Program-made: the position numbers and the translations under genes | Shown here: positions 1-7,839 of the stretch, piece after piece | How the letters are laid out: each line of letters begins with the position of its first letter | How positions within the stretch are numbered: the first letter of the stretch is position 1 | Notes under the pieces: generated by a model | The model's input: only the letters and a program-made list of their open reading frames with translations | Told to the model about the DNA's origin: nothing | Database searches by the model: none | Assembly (NCBI GenBank): GCA_964618455.1 | Contig: CAZUAQ010000051.1 | Location: 1-37,872, forward strand | From: CAZUAQ01 sp964618455 | GTDB lineage: Bacteria; Planctomycetota; Phycisphaerae; UBA1845; PWPN01 | Direction of reading: 5' to 3' | DNA length: 37,872 nt

Positions 1-52
1 AGTGTGTATTAGGCGCGTCGCCTGACTCTCCAATTCAGGCTGAACCATTACA
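1..52. repeat. Left copy of 52-bp terminal inverted repeat
   Basis: The first 52 bases are the exact reverse complement of the last 52 bases of the window (37821-37872). Read outwards, identity begins exactly at TGTAATGGTTCAGCCTGA and runs to the end of the sequence; the base before it differs at the two ends. Inside is a small dyad, GCCTGA-N9-TCAGGC. The sharp boundary at a TGT, plus the sequence stopping inside the repeat, suggests the terminus of a multicopy element such as an insertion sequence. No transposase is in view, so the family cannot be named. Confidence 0.9.
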
Positions 53-1300
53 CTTATGACGTTTGATCCCTTCAATGGCAGCTAAGCCAATAGTCCTCCA
101 CGACTCACTTTGCAGATGCTTTATACTAATGTAATCGGGATCTCCAAGTAACACCATGCATACTTCAAGAGCCGCCTGATCTTGCCTTGATTGGGGCTTG
201 GATAGTAATTGCTGAACTTTGGGTAAGATGCTATTGTCACCAAGCTCGGCAAGACATAGCAGTGCTGCTGTCCGCAACGAAGGTTCTTCATTAGCACATT
301 CTTCACAAGCACATTCTTCACAGACGATTTCCGTACCGATATCACCTGCCGCTACCATATGGAGTGTAGAACGAATACACTCGCTGTCATATTCTCGTAG
401 ATTGCGTAGAACGCGATGCTTATTCTTATCGAAGCCACGTGACAACACTTCTTCCGCAAGGATCGCAGCCCATTCTGAGCGTTGATCGACCGGAATTCGC
501 TCTCCCATTTCAAGCAGAAAGAAAAGGCGCGCGGCTCCTATTAGATCCTGGCCATCGGCTTTCATTTGAATCAACGCCGCTAAGAACGCCTCTCCATCTA
601 CAGTCAATGCCACATCTTGAGCAAGCCTCTCGTTTCCAGTTCTATACTGCGACTCACTCAGAATCGCGAGGCCAACGGAAGCCGCGATGACGGAGGCCTT
701 TGGATCGGCCATCTCATTTGCGACCCATTGCCCATAAGTCTCATATACTTCAGGTTTCTCAACTGCGCCTGTTATGATTTCACGAACTTCTTCAGGAAAA
801 CACTCTATGAATGCTTGCGTTTCGTATTCTCTCCTTTTTCTCTCTGTGATCTCTGCCTTCAAACTGCTCTCAAAATAAGGGTAACCATGGTCGCTAAACC
901 ATTCAGCAAAATTGATTCTGCTCTCCTCCGTGAATTCCGCGTCGCAAAACCATGCTCCGTTATCCCAACCGAGATCTGCCCCTAGGCAGATATTCAGTGT
1001 CACTAAATGCTTATCATCCTCGTAGAATCTCACCACCTGGGCATTCCTACCACGACACAAAGTATTTCCCCATTTGAAATCAAGATCAATTATCTCAATC
1101 AACTCCGAGATATCTTCATTTCCACATGCAATCTCAAATGTAGGTCCCGTAGGCCAATTATGAACCACAGTTACTCGGTCCGCGTTCGCCACAGCATTTC
1201 GTAGTGGTCGCTTCCAATCGTATAACAAGAACGGACCGATAAGACCGACAAAGATTACCAACGCAGTGCCGAGTTCGCGACCTCTCTTCTTCGACATCAT
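35..1300 (-). CDS. Membrane-anchored HEAT-like repeat protein, unknown function
   Basis: This 421-residue protein has a basic N terminus followed by one hydrophobic segment at about residues 11-27, consistent with an N-terminal membrane anchor, and a large soluble domain. The C-terminal part (about residues 345-410) has short alternating helices resembling HEAT repeats. I do not recognise the central domain. An odd acidic, cysteine-rich stretch (CEECACEEC) near residue 335 is made by a 15-bp tandem duplication. Two adjacent ATG codons (1300 and 1297) are possible starts, preceded by AAAGG. The gene is clearly more AT-rich than most of the window, which suggests transfer. Its stop codon TGA lies inside the left terminal repeat, so the native C terminus may have been replaced if that repeat is an inserted element. 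Function unknown. Confidence 0.6.
   Translation of the reverse strand: MMSKKRGRELGTALVIFVGLIGPFLLYDWKRPLRNAVANADRVTVVHNWPTGPTFEIACGNEDISELIEIIDLDFKWGNTLCRGRNAQVVRFYEDDKHLVTLNICLGADLGWDNGAWFCDAEFTEESRINFAEWFSDHGYPYFESSLKAEITERKRREYETQAFIECFPEEVREIITGAVEKPEVYETYGQWVANEMADPKASVIAASVGLAILSESQYRTGNERLAQDVALTVDGEAFLAALIQMKADGQDLIGAARLFFLLEMGERIPVDQRSEWAAILAEEVLSRGFDKNKHRVLRNLREYDSECIRSTLHMVAAGDIGTEIVCEECACEECANEEPSLRTAALLCLAELGDNSILPKVQQLLSKPQSRQDQAALEVCMVLLGDPDYISIKHLQSESWRTIGLAAIEGIKRHKCNGSA
293..322. repeat. 15-bp tandem duplication inside coding sequence
   Basis: AGCACATTCTTCACA occurs twice back to back (293-307 and 308-322). It is in frame in the minus-strand gene and encodes a duplicated acidic/cysteine pentapeptide. 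The length is a multiple of three, so the frame is kept. Confidence 0.85.
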
Positions 1301-1849
1301 TCTACGCCTTTACTAAGACCTCAGTCGTAGCTCGGATCTCATTAGAAGAATGCATTCACTGCTGCATGATTGATCGTTACACTGCACTTAGAGTATCGAC
1401 CATCGTTACTTGTTGGGTTAGCAAGAGATCAAGTGTGTGAAAAAATACCACTCACGGCATAAACCACGGCGTGCCTTCTTATCGTAACGGCTTCAGGTCC
1501 TATATTCGCCGCTGATATGGCGCAGCAAGCTCCGCTTTGTTAAGGAATGCGACCACCTTCCGGCGCGACACAGAATGTGATCGTGTGCATACTACTCATC
1601 TGCAGTCGTCCAAACGCTCCCTTCATCCAACTCGCCAAGACTCGGATTGTTTGGATCCTGCTAGTCTATGTGGAAGATCAGTGGTACGTGATCCACCGTG
1701 ACGAAGGTAAGACCGCGTTCGGTCCGATCGAGTCCTGAGCGGGCCTCACTACAATCTCTCTACCACACTCAAGGGCATCAGCGACTTCCATCTGAAGCCT
1801 TCTCCGCCATCCTGGGTCGTGTTTCTACGTGTGTTGCTCGAATATCAAT
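1301..1849. other. Gap without a convincing gene
   Basis: Roughly 550 bases separate the leftmost gene from the metal-resistance cassette. The only open frame of note is a 63-codon plus-strand frame at 1547-1738, without a Shine-Dalgarno sequence or recognisable domain. It may be a decayed gene remnant. No RNA gene or clear terminator was seen. Confidence 0.5.
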
Positions 1850-1883
1850 TTGACAACCCGCACATCCATGGTTATATTACCAT
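1850..1883 (+). promoter_or_regulatory. ArsR-type promoter with operator over the -10
   Basis: A near-consensus sigma-70 promoter is visible: TTGACA (1850-1855), 17 bases, TATATT (1873-1878). The palindrome ATGGTTATATTACCAT (1868-1883) covers the -10 box, the expected position for a self-repressing ArsR-family regulator. A start near 1885 leaves almost no 5' leader before the ATG at 1890, so the message would be nearly leaderless. The promoter match is strong; repressor binding is inferred from position and symmetry. Confidence 0.75.
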
Positions 1884-1889
1884 ATAGTG

Positions 1890-2213
1890 ATGAAAAGGAA
1901 ATCGAAGCAACACTACGAAGCCCGGGCGAAGATCGCCAAGGCGCTCGCTCATCCGAGCCGGCTGCTCATGCTGGACGCCCTTGCCGAGGGCGAGCGATGC
2001 GTCTGCGAATTGACGGAACTCGTCGGTGCCGATCAGTCCACCGTGTCCAAGCACCTGGCCATCCTCAAGCAGGCGGGCCTGGTGGAGGATCGCAAGGAGG
2101 GCGTCATGATCTACTACCGCGTGAAAGTCTGCTGCCTGCAGGGCTTCTGGAAATGCATCGAGAGCGTGCTCCGGAGCAATCTCAAGGAGCATCGCGCGGC
2201 GCTCGGAGTCTGA
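1890..2213 (+). CDS. ArsR/SmtB-family metal-responsive repressor
   Basis: This 107-residue winged-helix protein matches the ArsR/SmtB family in length and layout. An N-terminal helix carries the ALAHPSRLLMLDAL signature, then CVCEL in the alpha-3 position where ArsR/CadC-type proteins bind thiophilic metal(loid)s, then the recognition helix (QSTVSKHLAILKQAGLV) and the beta wing (KEGVMIYYRV). A second cysteine pair (CC) follows the wing and could contribute ligands. Such proteins repress their own operon and release DNA on binding metal or arsenite. A GTG at 1887 directly precedes the chosen ATG. The gene opens a cassette with a permease and a thioredoxin-like protein, and similar palindromes lie before this gene and before the permease. 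The inducing ion cannot be read from sequence; arsenic-type compounds are the best guess. Confidence 0.9.
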   Translation: MKRKSKQHYEARAKIAKALAHPSRLLMLDALAEGERCVCELTELVGADQSTVSKHLAILKQAGLVEDRKEGVMIYYRVKVCCLQGFWKCIESVLRSNLKEHRAALGV

Positions 2214-2233
2214 GCGTTCTTATTTGCGCCTAT

Positions 2234-2253
2234 CCATGGCTATATGGCCATGG
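2234..2253 (+). promoter_or_regulatory. Second ArsR-type operator before the permease
   Basis: The core ATGGCTATATGGCCAT matches the palindrome over the arsR promoter at 13 of 16 positions and is itself symmetric. It lies between the repressor stop and the permease start. A TATATG inside it could be a weak -10, but no good -35 precedes it. It suggests the same repressor also acts inside the operon. Confidence 0.55.
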
Positions 2254-2288
2254 AAGAATGGATGGCGTTCAAGGAGTTCCGCCGATGA
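2250..2288 (+). CDS. Possible 12-codon leader peptide overlapping the permease start
   Basis: An ATG inside the second operator opens a 12-codon frame (MEEWMAFKEFRR) whose TGA overlaps the permease ATG as ATGA. The permease Shine-Dalgarno AAGGAG (2271-2276) lies inside it. The arrangement would permit translational coupling. The frame has no obvious Shine-Dalgarno of its own and is short enough to occur by chance. Confidence 0.2.
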   Translation: MEEWMAFKEFRR

Positions 2289-3598
2289 AGCAGTGGAAGA
2301 TCTTTGCGGCGATGCTGGCCGTCTTCGTTGTTGCCTACGCGCTGCCGCTGGCCGACCCGAAGGTCGAGGCGGCGCTGATCGAGGCGTTCAAACTCCTGCA
2401 GTGGTACGCGCGCAACCATACCCTTGCCTGCGTCGTCCCCGCGCTGTTCATCGCCGGGGCGATGACCACCTTTCTCTCCCAGGCGTCGGTGTTGCGGTAT
2501 CTCGGACCGAAGGCCAACAAGGCGACCTCCTACGCCGTGGCCTCCGTTTCGGGCACGGTTTTGGCAGTTTGTTCCTGCAGCGTTCTGCCGATGTTCGCCG
2601 GGATCTACCGCCTCGGAGCCGGTCTCGGACCGGCCACCGCCTTTCTCTACGCCGGCCCGGCGATCAATGTGATGGCGATTTTTCTCACCGCCCGCGTGCT
2701 CGGTTTCGAGATCGGGCTGGCGCGGGCGATCGGGGCAGTCCTCTTCGCGCTCCTGCTCGGCTTGATCATGGCGGTCGTCTTTCGACGCCAGGAGCAGGTC
2801 AAAGCGGCGGCGGCCATGGCCATGCCGGAACCCTCCGCCCCGGCGCGATCGGGGTGGCAGACCGGGTTGTTCATGGCGTGCATGATTCTCTTTCTCGTGT
2901 TCAGCGACTGGTTCAATCCCGGCGACGCCGTCGTCCACAAGACCGACGGCACCGCCATTCGCGGCGTGCTGCTTCAGGAGACCGTGGACACGAGGCTCAT
3001 CCAGGTTCAGGAAACGGGGGGCGGTGTCCGCGCGGGTGATCGCATCGAACTGGCCAAAAGCGACATCGCCCGCATCGAGGAGAAGGAAAGCTGGGTGATG
3101 GAGGTTCATCATATCCGGTGGTACCTGGCGGGAGCGATGGGGGTGGCGGTGATTCTTATGGCGGCCAGATGGTTTGAACGTGAGGAACTGTCCGAGTGGA
3201 TGCGGAACACGTGGGACTTCGCCAGGCTGCTGGTGCCGCTGCTGTTCGGAGGTGTATTCGTCGTCGGCTTCCTCGGCGCCCTGCTGCCCGATGAGCAGAT
3301 CGGGCAACTGGTCGGCGACAACGGGATGCGTTCAAACTTCGTGGCGTCGGTCGTGGGCGCACTGTTTTACTTTGCCACGCTGACCGAAGTGCCGGTCGTG
3401 CAGGCGCTCCGCGAACACGGCATGGCCGAGGGGCCCGCGCTCGCCCTGTTGCTGGCAGGCCCCGCGCTCTCCCTGCCGAACATTCTGGTGATTCGCTCGG
3501 TGATGGGAAACGCAAAGACGGCGTTGTTCTGTGCGCTGGTGGTCGTCATGTCGATGGTGGTCGGCATGATCTACGGGGCGATGGTTCTTCCCTCATAA
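2285..3598 (+). CDS. ArsP/DUF318-family permease
   Basis: This 437-residue inner-membrane protein has the layout of the ArsP/DUF318 permease family: two blocks of hydrophobic segments (about residues 5-160 and 195-435) separated by a hydrophilic linker. The first block carries the family's cysteine motif VCSCSVLPMFAGI (C96 and C98), then GPATAFLYAGPAINV. The second block repeats the pattern with a TEVPVVQAL and GPALSLPN region. Characterised ArsP members export trivalent organoarsenicals, and the cysteine pair is thought to bind the metalloid. The middle (about residues 225-265) holds an extra hydrophilic segment before the next membrane helix. AAGGAG eight bases upstream fixes the ATG start. 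It sits between an ArsR-type repressor and a CxxC protein, supporting a role in metal(loid) efflux. The exact substrate is unknown. Confidence 0.85.
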   Translation: MKQWKIFAAMLAVFVVAYALPLADPKVEAALIEAFKLLQWYARNHTLACVVPALFIAGAMTTFLSQASVLRYLGPKANKATSYAVASVSGTVLAVCSCSVLPMFAGIYRLGAGLGPATAFLYAGPAINVMAIFLTARVLGFEIGLARAIGAVLFALLLGLIMAVVFRRQEQVKAAAAMAMPEPSAPARSGWQTGLFMACMILFLVFSDWFNPGDAVVHKTDGTAIRGVLLQETVDTRLIQVQETGGGVRAGDRIELAKSDIARIEEKESWVMEVHHIRWYLAGAMGVAVILMAARWFEREELSEWMRNTWDFARLLVPLLFGGVFVVGFLGALLPDEQIGQLVGDNGMRSNFVASVVGALFYFATLTEVPVVQALREHGMAEGPALALLLAGPALSLPNILVIRSVMGNAKTALFCALVVVMSMVVGMIYGAMVLPS

Positions 3599-3615
3599 AA
3601 CGCAAGAGGTGTCCG

Positions 3616-3858
3616 ATGCGCATTGAAATTCTGGGAACAGGTTGTGCGAAGTGCCGACAACTGGCCGCGAACGCCGAGGCGGCAGCCAAGGGACTCGGGA
3701 TCGACTATGAACTGGTGAAAGTGGAATCCTTGAACGACATCACGGGGCGCGGTGTGATGATGACGCCCGCCCTGAGCGTCAATGGCGATGTCAAGGTTTC
3801 CGGTAAGGTCCCGGATCAGGCGGAAATCACAAGCATATTGACATCGGCGCTGATGTGA
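3616..3858 (+). CDS. Thioredoxin-like small redox protein (CxxC)
   Basis: An 80-residue protein of the small thioredoxin-fold family sometimes called redox-active disulfide protein 2. The motif GTGCAKC near the N terminus supplies the redox cysteine pair (residues 10 and 13), and MMTPALSVNG contains the cis-proline loop typical of the fold. It starts 17 bases after the permease stop, with an AAGAGGTG ribosome-binding site, so it belongs to the same transcript. Members commonly accompany DUF318/ArsP permeases. A role in delivering or reducing thiol-bound metal(loid) for the permease is inferred from context, not shown. Confidence 0.85.
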   Translation: MRIEILGTGCAKCRQLAANAEAAAKGLGIDYELVKVESLNDITGRGVMMTPALSVNGDVKVSGKVPDQAEITSILTSALM

Positions 3859-4008
3859 TGGTCAAGCCATGCGATGGATAGTGTTGCAGGGAAGCGCGGT
3901 TTTTTCTGTTGCTCGCGGATCATCCCGCGAGAGTCGCGTGCCTGTGGATGGCCCGCCCAAGACTGGTCATGCACTAGGTACGCCGGTTCGGAATCAAGCA
4001 CGCATGAC

Positions 4009-4767
4009 TCAGATCGCCGGAGGTGACGTGAACGGTGGCGGAACTTCCCACTGGCCGAGCGTCTGCACGAGATCCTTCACGCCGATCGGCCGCGGCACCG
4101 CGTACAACTCGCCGTAGGCGTAGCCGCAGAGTCCGCCCTCGGCACCGGCAATGCTTCGCACGTAATGCGCGACCCTCGCGTAGCGCGTCTCGTCGAACTG
4201 CGACGCGTAACAGCGGATCGCCTCCAGCTTACGCTCCATCGTCTCGGTGATGTCCATGACGAACTGGCCGGCGAACTGGTGACGCTCCGCCGACAACGGG
4301 ACGGGGCGGTAGATCAGGTGATCCATCCGATGCGGGACCGTGCCGTCGAAACGATCATCCCACTTGGTCAACTGCGAGTAGAACCGCGCCGCCTCGACGA
4401 TCAGCTGGCTCTGGTAATGATCGGGTGAGGCCGCCGGGGTGCGCCCCGCCATGCCCACCAGGATCTTCGGCGTGTACTTCCGCAGCATCGTCGCCAGGGC
4501 GTACCGGGCCGGTGGTCCGTCCATCAGCTCGCGATTGGTCAGCCCCAGCATCTCCACCGCGTGGACGCCCAGCACCTCCGCCGCCGCCTTCATCTCCTGC
4601 ATTCGGATCTCCACCGTGCCACGGGGGGTGGGTTCCCCATTGGTCAGGTGGACCATCCCCACGCGGTAGCCCTGATCGACCAGCCTGGCGATGGTGCCGC
4701 CCATGCCGATCTCCAGGTCGTCGGGGTGCGGTGCGGAAAAAATCACGTCCAGCGGCGCATCTTTCAT
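4009..4767 (-). CDS. LmbE/PIG-L family deacetylase (BshB1-like)
   Basis: This 252-residue protein belongs to the LmbE/PIG-L zinc-dependent N-acetylglucosaminide deacetylases. The metal-binding and catalytic motif APHPDDLEIGMGG is at residues 12-24 (H14, D16, D17), followed by HLTNGEPTPRG and a LGL-NREL segment as in BshB1-type enzymes. BshB1 deacetylates GlcNAc-malate in bacillithiol synthesis, but no other bsh gene is nearby, so the substrate remains open. The start is placed at the ATG just before the conserved fold, preceded by GAGGG; an upstream in-frame ATG (4824) would add 19 residues that look non-conserved. The gene stands alone on the minus strand. Confidence 0.8.
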   Translation of the reverse strand: MKDAPLDVIFSAPHPDDLEIGMGGTIARLVDQGYRVGMVHLTNGEPTPRGTVEIRMQEMKAAAEVLGVHAVEMLGLTNRELMDGPPARYALATMLRKYTPKILVGMAGRTPAASPDHYQSQLIVEAARFYSQLTKWDDRFDGTVPHRMDHLIYRPVPLSAERHQFAGQFVMDITETMERKLEAIRCYASQFDETRYARVAHYVRSIAGAEGGLCGYAYGELYAVPRPIGVKDLVQTLGQWEVPPPFTSPPAI

Positions 4768-5019
4768 ACGGTGGTCCCTCGGTACGGTTAAGAAGTTTTC
4801 GGAACCACGCGGGTCCGATTCCACGCCCGAGAACGCCCTGACGTCCTTCGGGGAGCCAAACTATAGGTCGCTCCCGGTGGGGCAACAAGCAAGGACTGCA
4901 TCGCCCAAGAAACTGGCCACCACCCGCCGGGAAAGTCATAATCAAGAGCGTCGGTCACATGGTCGAACGTAAGGTTAGTGCGTCAAGCGGTGCCGGTGAA
5001 CCCGGCATGAGGAGGCATC

Positions 5020-5295
5020 ATGGCTCGAGGAAGGTATTCCATCGCCCGGCGGTGGAGGCGAAGCGTGGGGCGTGCGGTGATCGCCGGTCTGGCAGGCGTA
5101 CTGAGCTGGTCGGCCGTCGGGTGCGGTCCGCCGTACGGCGACGTGCTTGTCGATGAAGAGGGCGAGCAGATCCGCCTGGAAGGGGTCCTGCGGATCGTGG
5201 GCGACAACACGCTCAGCGACGAAGAAAAACGGGACGGGCTCATCAACATGGGCATCACGGATGATGAACTTCTGGATGCCCTGATCCGAGCCTAG
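5020..5295 (+). CDS. Small predicted lipoprotein, unknown function
   Basis: A 91-residue protein with a long arginine-rich signal region, a hydrophobic core and a lipobox-like SAVGC that would place the lipidated cysteine at residue 35. The mature part is acidic (GDVLVDEEGEQIRLEGV) and ends in short helices (LSDEEKRDGLINMGITDDELLDALI). AGGAGG six bases before the ATG strongly supports the start. No known domain was recognised. Another small lipoprotein follows 76 bases later on the same strand; both may be exported envelope proteins. Confidence 0.6.
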   Translation: MARGRYSIARRWRRSVGRAVIAGLAGVLSWSAVGCGPPYGDVLVDEEGEQIRLEGVLRIVGDNTLSDEEKRDGLINMGITDDELLDALIRA

Positions 5296-5371
5296 ACGAA
5301 AATACTTTGGGCGATGCGTCGACCTGAGCCAGAGGGGGCTCGCCGGCGCCAACATTGAAGGGGCTGACGAA

Positions 5372-5764
5372 ATGCAGATCCGCAGCACAACGTATCGGAA
5401 AGCACTCCTGTTCGGCGTGATCGGGCTTCTCCCGTTCCTGGCCGGCTGCCCGAGTCCGCGCACCAGCAACCAGGGCGGAGGCTCGGTCGTCACTGCCGCG
5501 GCCAAGCTCTCCTCGGGCGACGTGGCCGCCATGACCGCCGACGAGTGGCAGATCGCCGTGGACAACCTGCCGACCCTGGCGGAGTTCACCGACATCGATC
5601 TCTCTGAGTATGACATTCCCCAACTAACCGATGAGCAGGCTCAGGCGATTGTCGATTTTATCATCGCCAACAACATCACCAGCCTGGATGACATCCTGGC
5701 CCTCGACATCAACGAGATCGAGATCCCTGAGGCGCTGCAGAGCCTGGTCGATCTTTTTGTCTGA
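5372..5764 (+). CDS. Small predicted lipoprotein, unknown function
   Basis: A 130-residue protein with a clear lipoprotein signal peptide ending in LAGC (cysteine 26). The mature part begins with a Gly/Ser/Asn-rich linker, followed by acidic amphipathic helices (TADEWQIAVDNLPTL, TDEQAQAIVDFIIANN, LDDILALDIN). The pattern of short helices separated by acidic turns resembles a small helical-bundle domain, but I cannot name a family. A terminator-like hairpin lies about 65 bases after the stop, so this and the preceding small lipoprotein gene may form one transcript. Confidence 0.65.
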   Translation: MQIRSTTYRKALLFGVIGLLPFLAGCPSPRTSNQGGGSVVTAAAKLSSGDVAAMTADEWQIAVDNLPTLAEFTDIDLSEYDIPQLTDEQAQAIVDFIIANNITSLDDILALDINEIEIPEALQSLVDLFV

Positions 5765-5827
5765 CGGATTCGCGCCGCCAAGGGTGTGTTTCCGTGTCAG
5801 GTACGAATAGCAATGACAATCTGCGTG

Positions 5828-5857
5828 AAGGCCGGGTCCAAGTGGGCTCGGCCTTTG
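5828..5857 (+). terminator. Rho-independent terminator after the lipoprotein gene
   Basis: AAGGCCG (5828-5834) pairs with CGGCCTT (5849-5855); further inner pairs extend the stem to about 12 bp around an AAGT loop, followed by a short T stretch. It lies between the 5372-5764 gene and the next lipoprotein gene. Confidence 0.65.
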
Positions 5858-5923
5858 TGCTTGAGCAGGCACCCGGGAGGTTCGCGGCAGGCGGCGCCGG
5901 GACCGATCGATTATCATGGGGGC

Positions 5924-6412
5924 ATGAAGCCTGATCAATTTCACTTTCGTTTGCCCGGCGTCGGCGTGATGGCCCTTTGTGCATGCCTTGCCGGATGCAC
6001 GACGACCCCGAAGAGCGCACCGCCGGCCGATCCGCCTGAAGAGATTCCCATCCTCGATTCCACCAGCGGGAGTTACTCGCGTCTGAAAAGCCCGGTGAGG
6101 ATCGTCATCCGCGATGCCGCCACACTGGCCCGCCTGCCCCTGGCGGAGGTGGACGTGGACTTCGACACGCAGATGATTCTGCTGGCAGGTCTCGGGCCGA
6201 CCTACCAGGAAGGTACGGGCATCCGGATCACGCGCGTCTGGCGGGAAGGATCGCGCATCCGCGTTCAGGAACGCACGATCAGCGGCGGGATGACCCAGGT
6301 GGGGCAACCGCAGCGCGTCAGCCCGTGGACGATGGTCATCGTGCCGCGTCACGGCATGAATGTCGAAGGTTATTCCACACAGGTCCCCGCGCGGGCGCTG
6401 GCCGGGCCCTGA
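5924..6412 (+). CDS. Predicted lipoprotein, possibly PrcB-like domain
   Basis: A 162-residue protein with a signal peptide ending in CLAGC (cysteine 25), then a proline-rich linker. A compact beta-rich domain follows, with the pattern VDFDTQMILLAGLG, GTGIRITRVWREGSRIRVQE, WTMVIVPRHG. This resembles the C-terminal domain seen in PrcB-type protease-associated proteins, which is only a fold-level guess. The start is the ATG at 5924; an in-frame upstream extension reads through the terminator hairpin and is unlikely. The protein is probably anchored in the membrane facing the periplasm. Confidence 0.6.
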   Translation: MKPDQFHFRLPGVGVMALCACLAGCTTTPKSAPPADPPEEIPILDSTSGSYSRLKSPVRIVIRDAATLARLPLAEVDVDFDTQMILLAGLGPTYQEGTGIRITRVWREGSRIRVQERTISGGMTQVGQPQRVSPWTMVIVPRHGMNVEGYSTQVPARALAGP

Positions 6413-6499
6413 CCATAGTGGATGATGTCCCGGCGTCGGCGGCATGAGGCATCAGTCGGGGATGTCCGGCGGTTTCTCACGGGAGGAGAACGGGAGGCC

Positions 6500-7432
6500 A
6501 TGCTTCGCATCACGCGTCCATCCCATCGGCGCGAACTGCGTCAGGCGCTGGCGCTTCTTCTGGATCCGTCGCCCGAGACGCTTCCCCGTCCGGAAGATCA
6601 CCTCGATGTGCTGATGCATCACCTCCAGAGCCGCGGACTCAGCCTGGATCACTGCCTCCTCAGCTACCGGGGACCACGGCTGACGGGGGCCTGTCTGGCC
6701 ATCGATCAGGCCGGCCGCACCTCCAGCCTCTTCCTGCCTGCGCGTCCCCTGACGGACGAGCAGAAGGAGGACGCCGTGGAGTTGCTGCGCACGTCCACGG
6801 ACGCCGCTCGCCGTCGAGGAATGCGCCTGCTCCAAGTTCTGGTCGACGAAGGGACCCGCGAAATCCCGGAGGTTCTGCAGCGGGCCCGATTTGAGTTTCT
6901 GACCACACTGGACTACCTGGAACGGGATGTCGCGCTGCATTGGCGGGACGGGAGGGCATTCGCACCGGTCTCCTGGATGACCTACGCCGAGAGTCGGCAC
7001 GACCTGTTCGCCGACGTCATCAGATCCACCTATGAATCGAGCCTGGATTGCGTGGCGCTCAATCGTCGGCGGGACATCCAGGATGTTCTGGCCAGTCATC
7101 GGGCAACTGGGCAATTTCACCCAGGGCATTGGATGATTGCCAGGGGTGAAGCGGGCGAGGCCATCGGAGTTCTTCTGCTGGCGTATGTGCCCGAACGATG
7201 GTCGTGCGATGTGGTTTATCTGGGGTTGATGCCCCCATACCGCGGCCTCGGATTCGGTGCGACGCTTGTGCGCAAGGCCGTTCAGGTCGCACGCGAGATG
7301 GCGGCGTCGACGCTTTCCTTGACGGTAGACGCCTCGAATGTCCCGGCACAGAAGCTCTATGCTGCCGCGGGTTTTCGCAAGACAGCGGCACGGGAAGCGT
7401 GGGTCCGATTCACCGAGGACGCCGAAGGCTGA
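6500..7432 (+). CDS. GNAT-family N-acetyltransferase, two-domain
   Basis: A 310-residue protein whose C-terminal half is a clear GNAT domain: the acetyl-CoA pyrophosphate-binding motif A reads LGLMPPYRGLGFGATLVRKAV, and motif B reads LTVDASNVPAQKLYAAAGF. The N-terminal half has a weaker GNAT-like pattern (SLDHCLLSYRGPRLTGACLAID then helices), so this may be a tandem-GNAT protein like MshD. The substrate is unknown. The start at 6500 is chosen because GGGAGGAG (6481-6488) lies 11 bases upstream; the longer frame from 6422 has no ribosome-binding site. It is followed by the dnaA upstream region. A related N-terminal domain could instead be degenerate. Confidence 0.8.
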   Translation: MLRITRPSHRRELRQALALLLDPSPETLPRPEDHLDVLMHHLQSRGLSLDHCLLSYRGPRLTGACLAIDQAGRTSSLFLPARPLTDEQKEDAVELLRTSTDAARRRGMRLLQVLVDEGTREIPEVLQRARFEFLTTLDYLERDVALHWRDGRAFAPVSWMTYAESRHDLFADVIRSTYESSLDCVALNRRRDIQDVLASHRATGQFHPGHWMIARGEAGEAIGVLLLAYVPERWSCDVVYLGLMPPYRGLGFGATLVRKAVQVAREMAASTLSLTVDASNVPAQKLYAAAGFRKTAAREAWVRFTEDAEG

Positions 7433-7839
7433 GGACTGCACTCGAGTCTTCATGTCACAGGAACTGCTCTGATCCGCCTTCGCCCCCGAGGGGAAGAGCT
7501 ATCGTTTGAGGCGCAAGTAGTTACGTGATCGCGCGTCGATGTTGTTCACCGGTTATCCACATCCGCGCTCTGCCGGTGGATAAGTTTTTTTTTCGGTGTC
7601 TAAGTATTTGTGTGTAAGAAATCTCGCCACCAATCTTGATTGCGAATGTAAGGATTCGGTAAAGAAATCTATTGATTCAGTCAAGATGCTCGACTAATTT
7701 ACTGACCGCATTGGATGCCAATTCCTTGTCGGCCTGGGGTCGCAGTAATCCCCGCAAGGGCGGGCAAGCTCATCAAGAAGTAGCCACACTGGTTGGGTTT
7801 ATCAAACGACTCGCGCTCAGCACGGGAAGGAGTGTCCCT
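7433..7839 (+). other. dnaA upstream region, candidate replication origin
   Basis: About 400 bases without a gene precede dnaA. They contain a perfect DnaA box, an inverted near-perfect box 14 bases further on, and then an AT-rich run (T-tract followed by TAAG/TGTGTAAG sequences, about 7580-7680). This arrangement fits either a small oriC or a DnaA autoregulatory region. No in-frame ribosome-binding site supports extending dnaA upstream into it. Confidence 0.45.
7553..7583. promoter_or_regulatory. DnaA boxes in inverted orientation
   Basis: TTATCCACA at 7553-7561 is identical to the consensus DnaA box. GGTGGATAA at 7575-7583 is the same box on the other strand with one mismatch. The pair faces inward and is followed by a T-rich tract. 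Confidence 0.75.

Noticed and set aside
1..52. Terminal repeat as an integron attC site, because of its GCCTGA-N9-TCAGGC dyad and GCCTAAT end
   Set aside because: The required GTTRRRY/RYYYAAC core pair is absent and no integrase or cassette array is present.
1547..1738. 63-codon plus-strand frame
   Set aside because: No ribosome-binding site, no recognisable domain; could be a remnant but is not supportable as a gene.
2240..3307. 355-codon minus-strand frame opposite the permease, and similar antisense frames over dnaA, nuoL and nuoM
   Set aside because: Composition (His/Arg/Gln-rich, no domain) marks them as antisense shadows of well-supported genes.
3912..3931. Hairpin CTCGCGG/CCGCGAG after the thioredoxin-like gene as a terminator
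   Set aside because: A stable stem but no T-run on either strand; not enough to call an intrinsic terminator.
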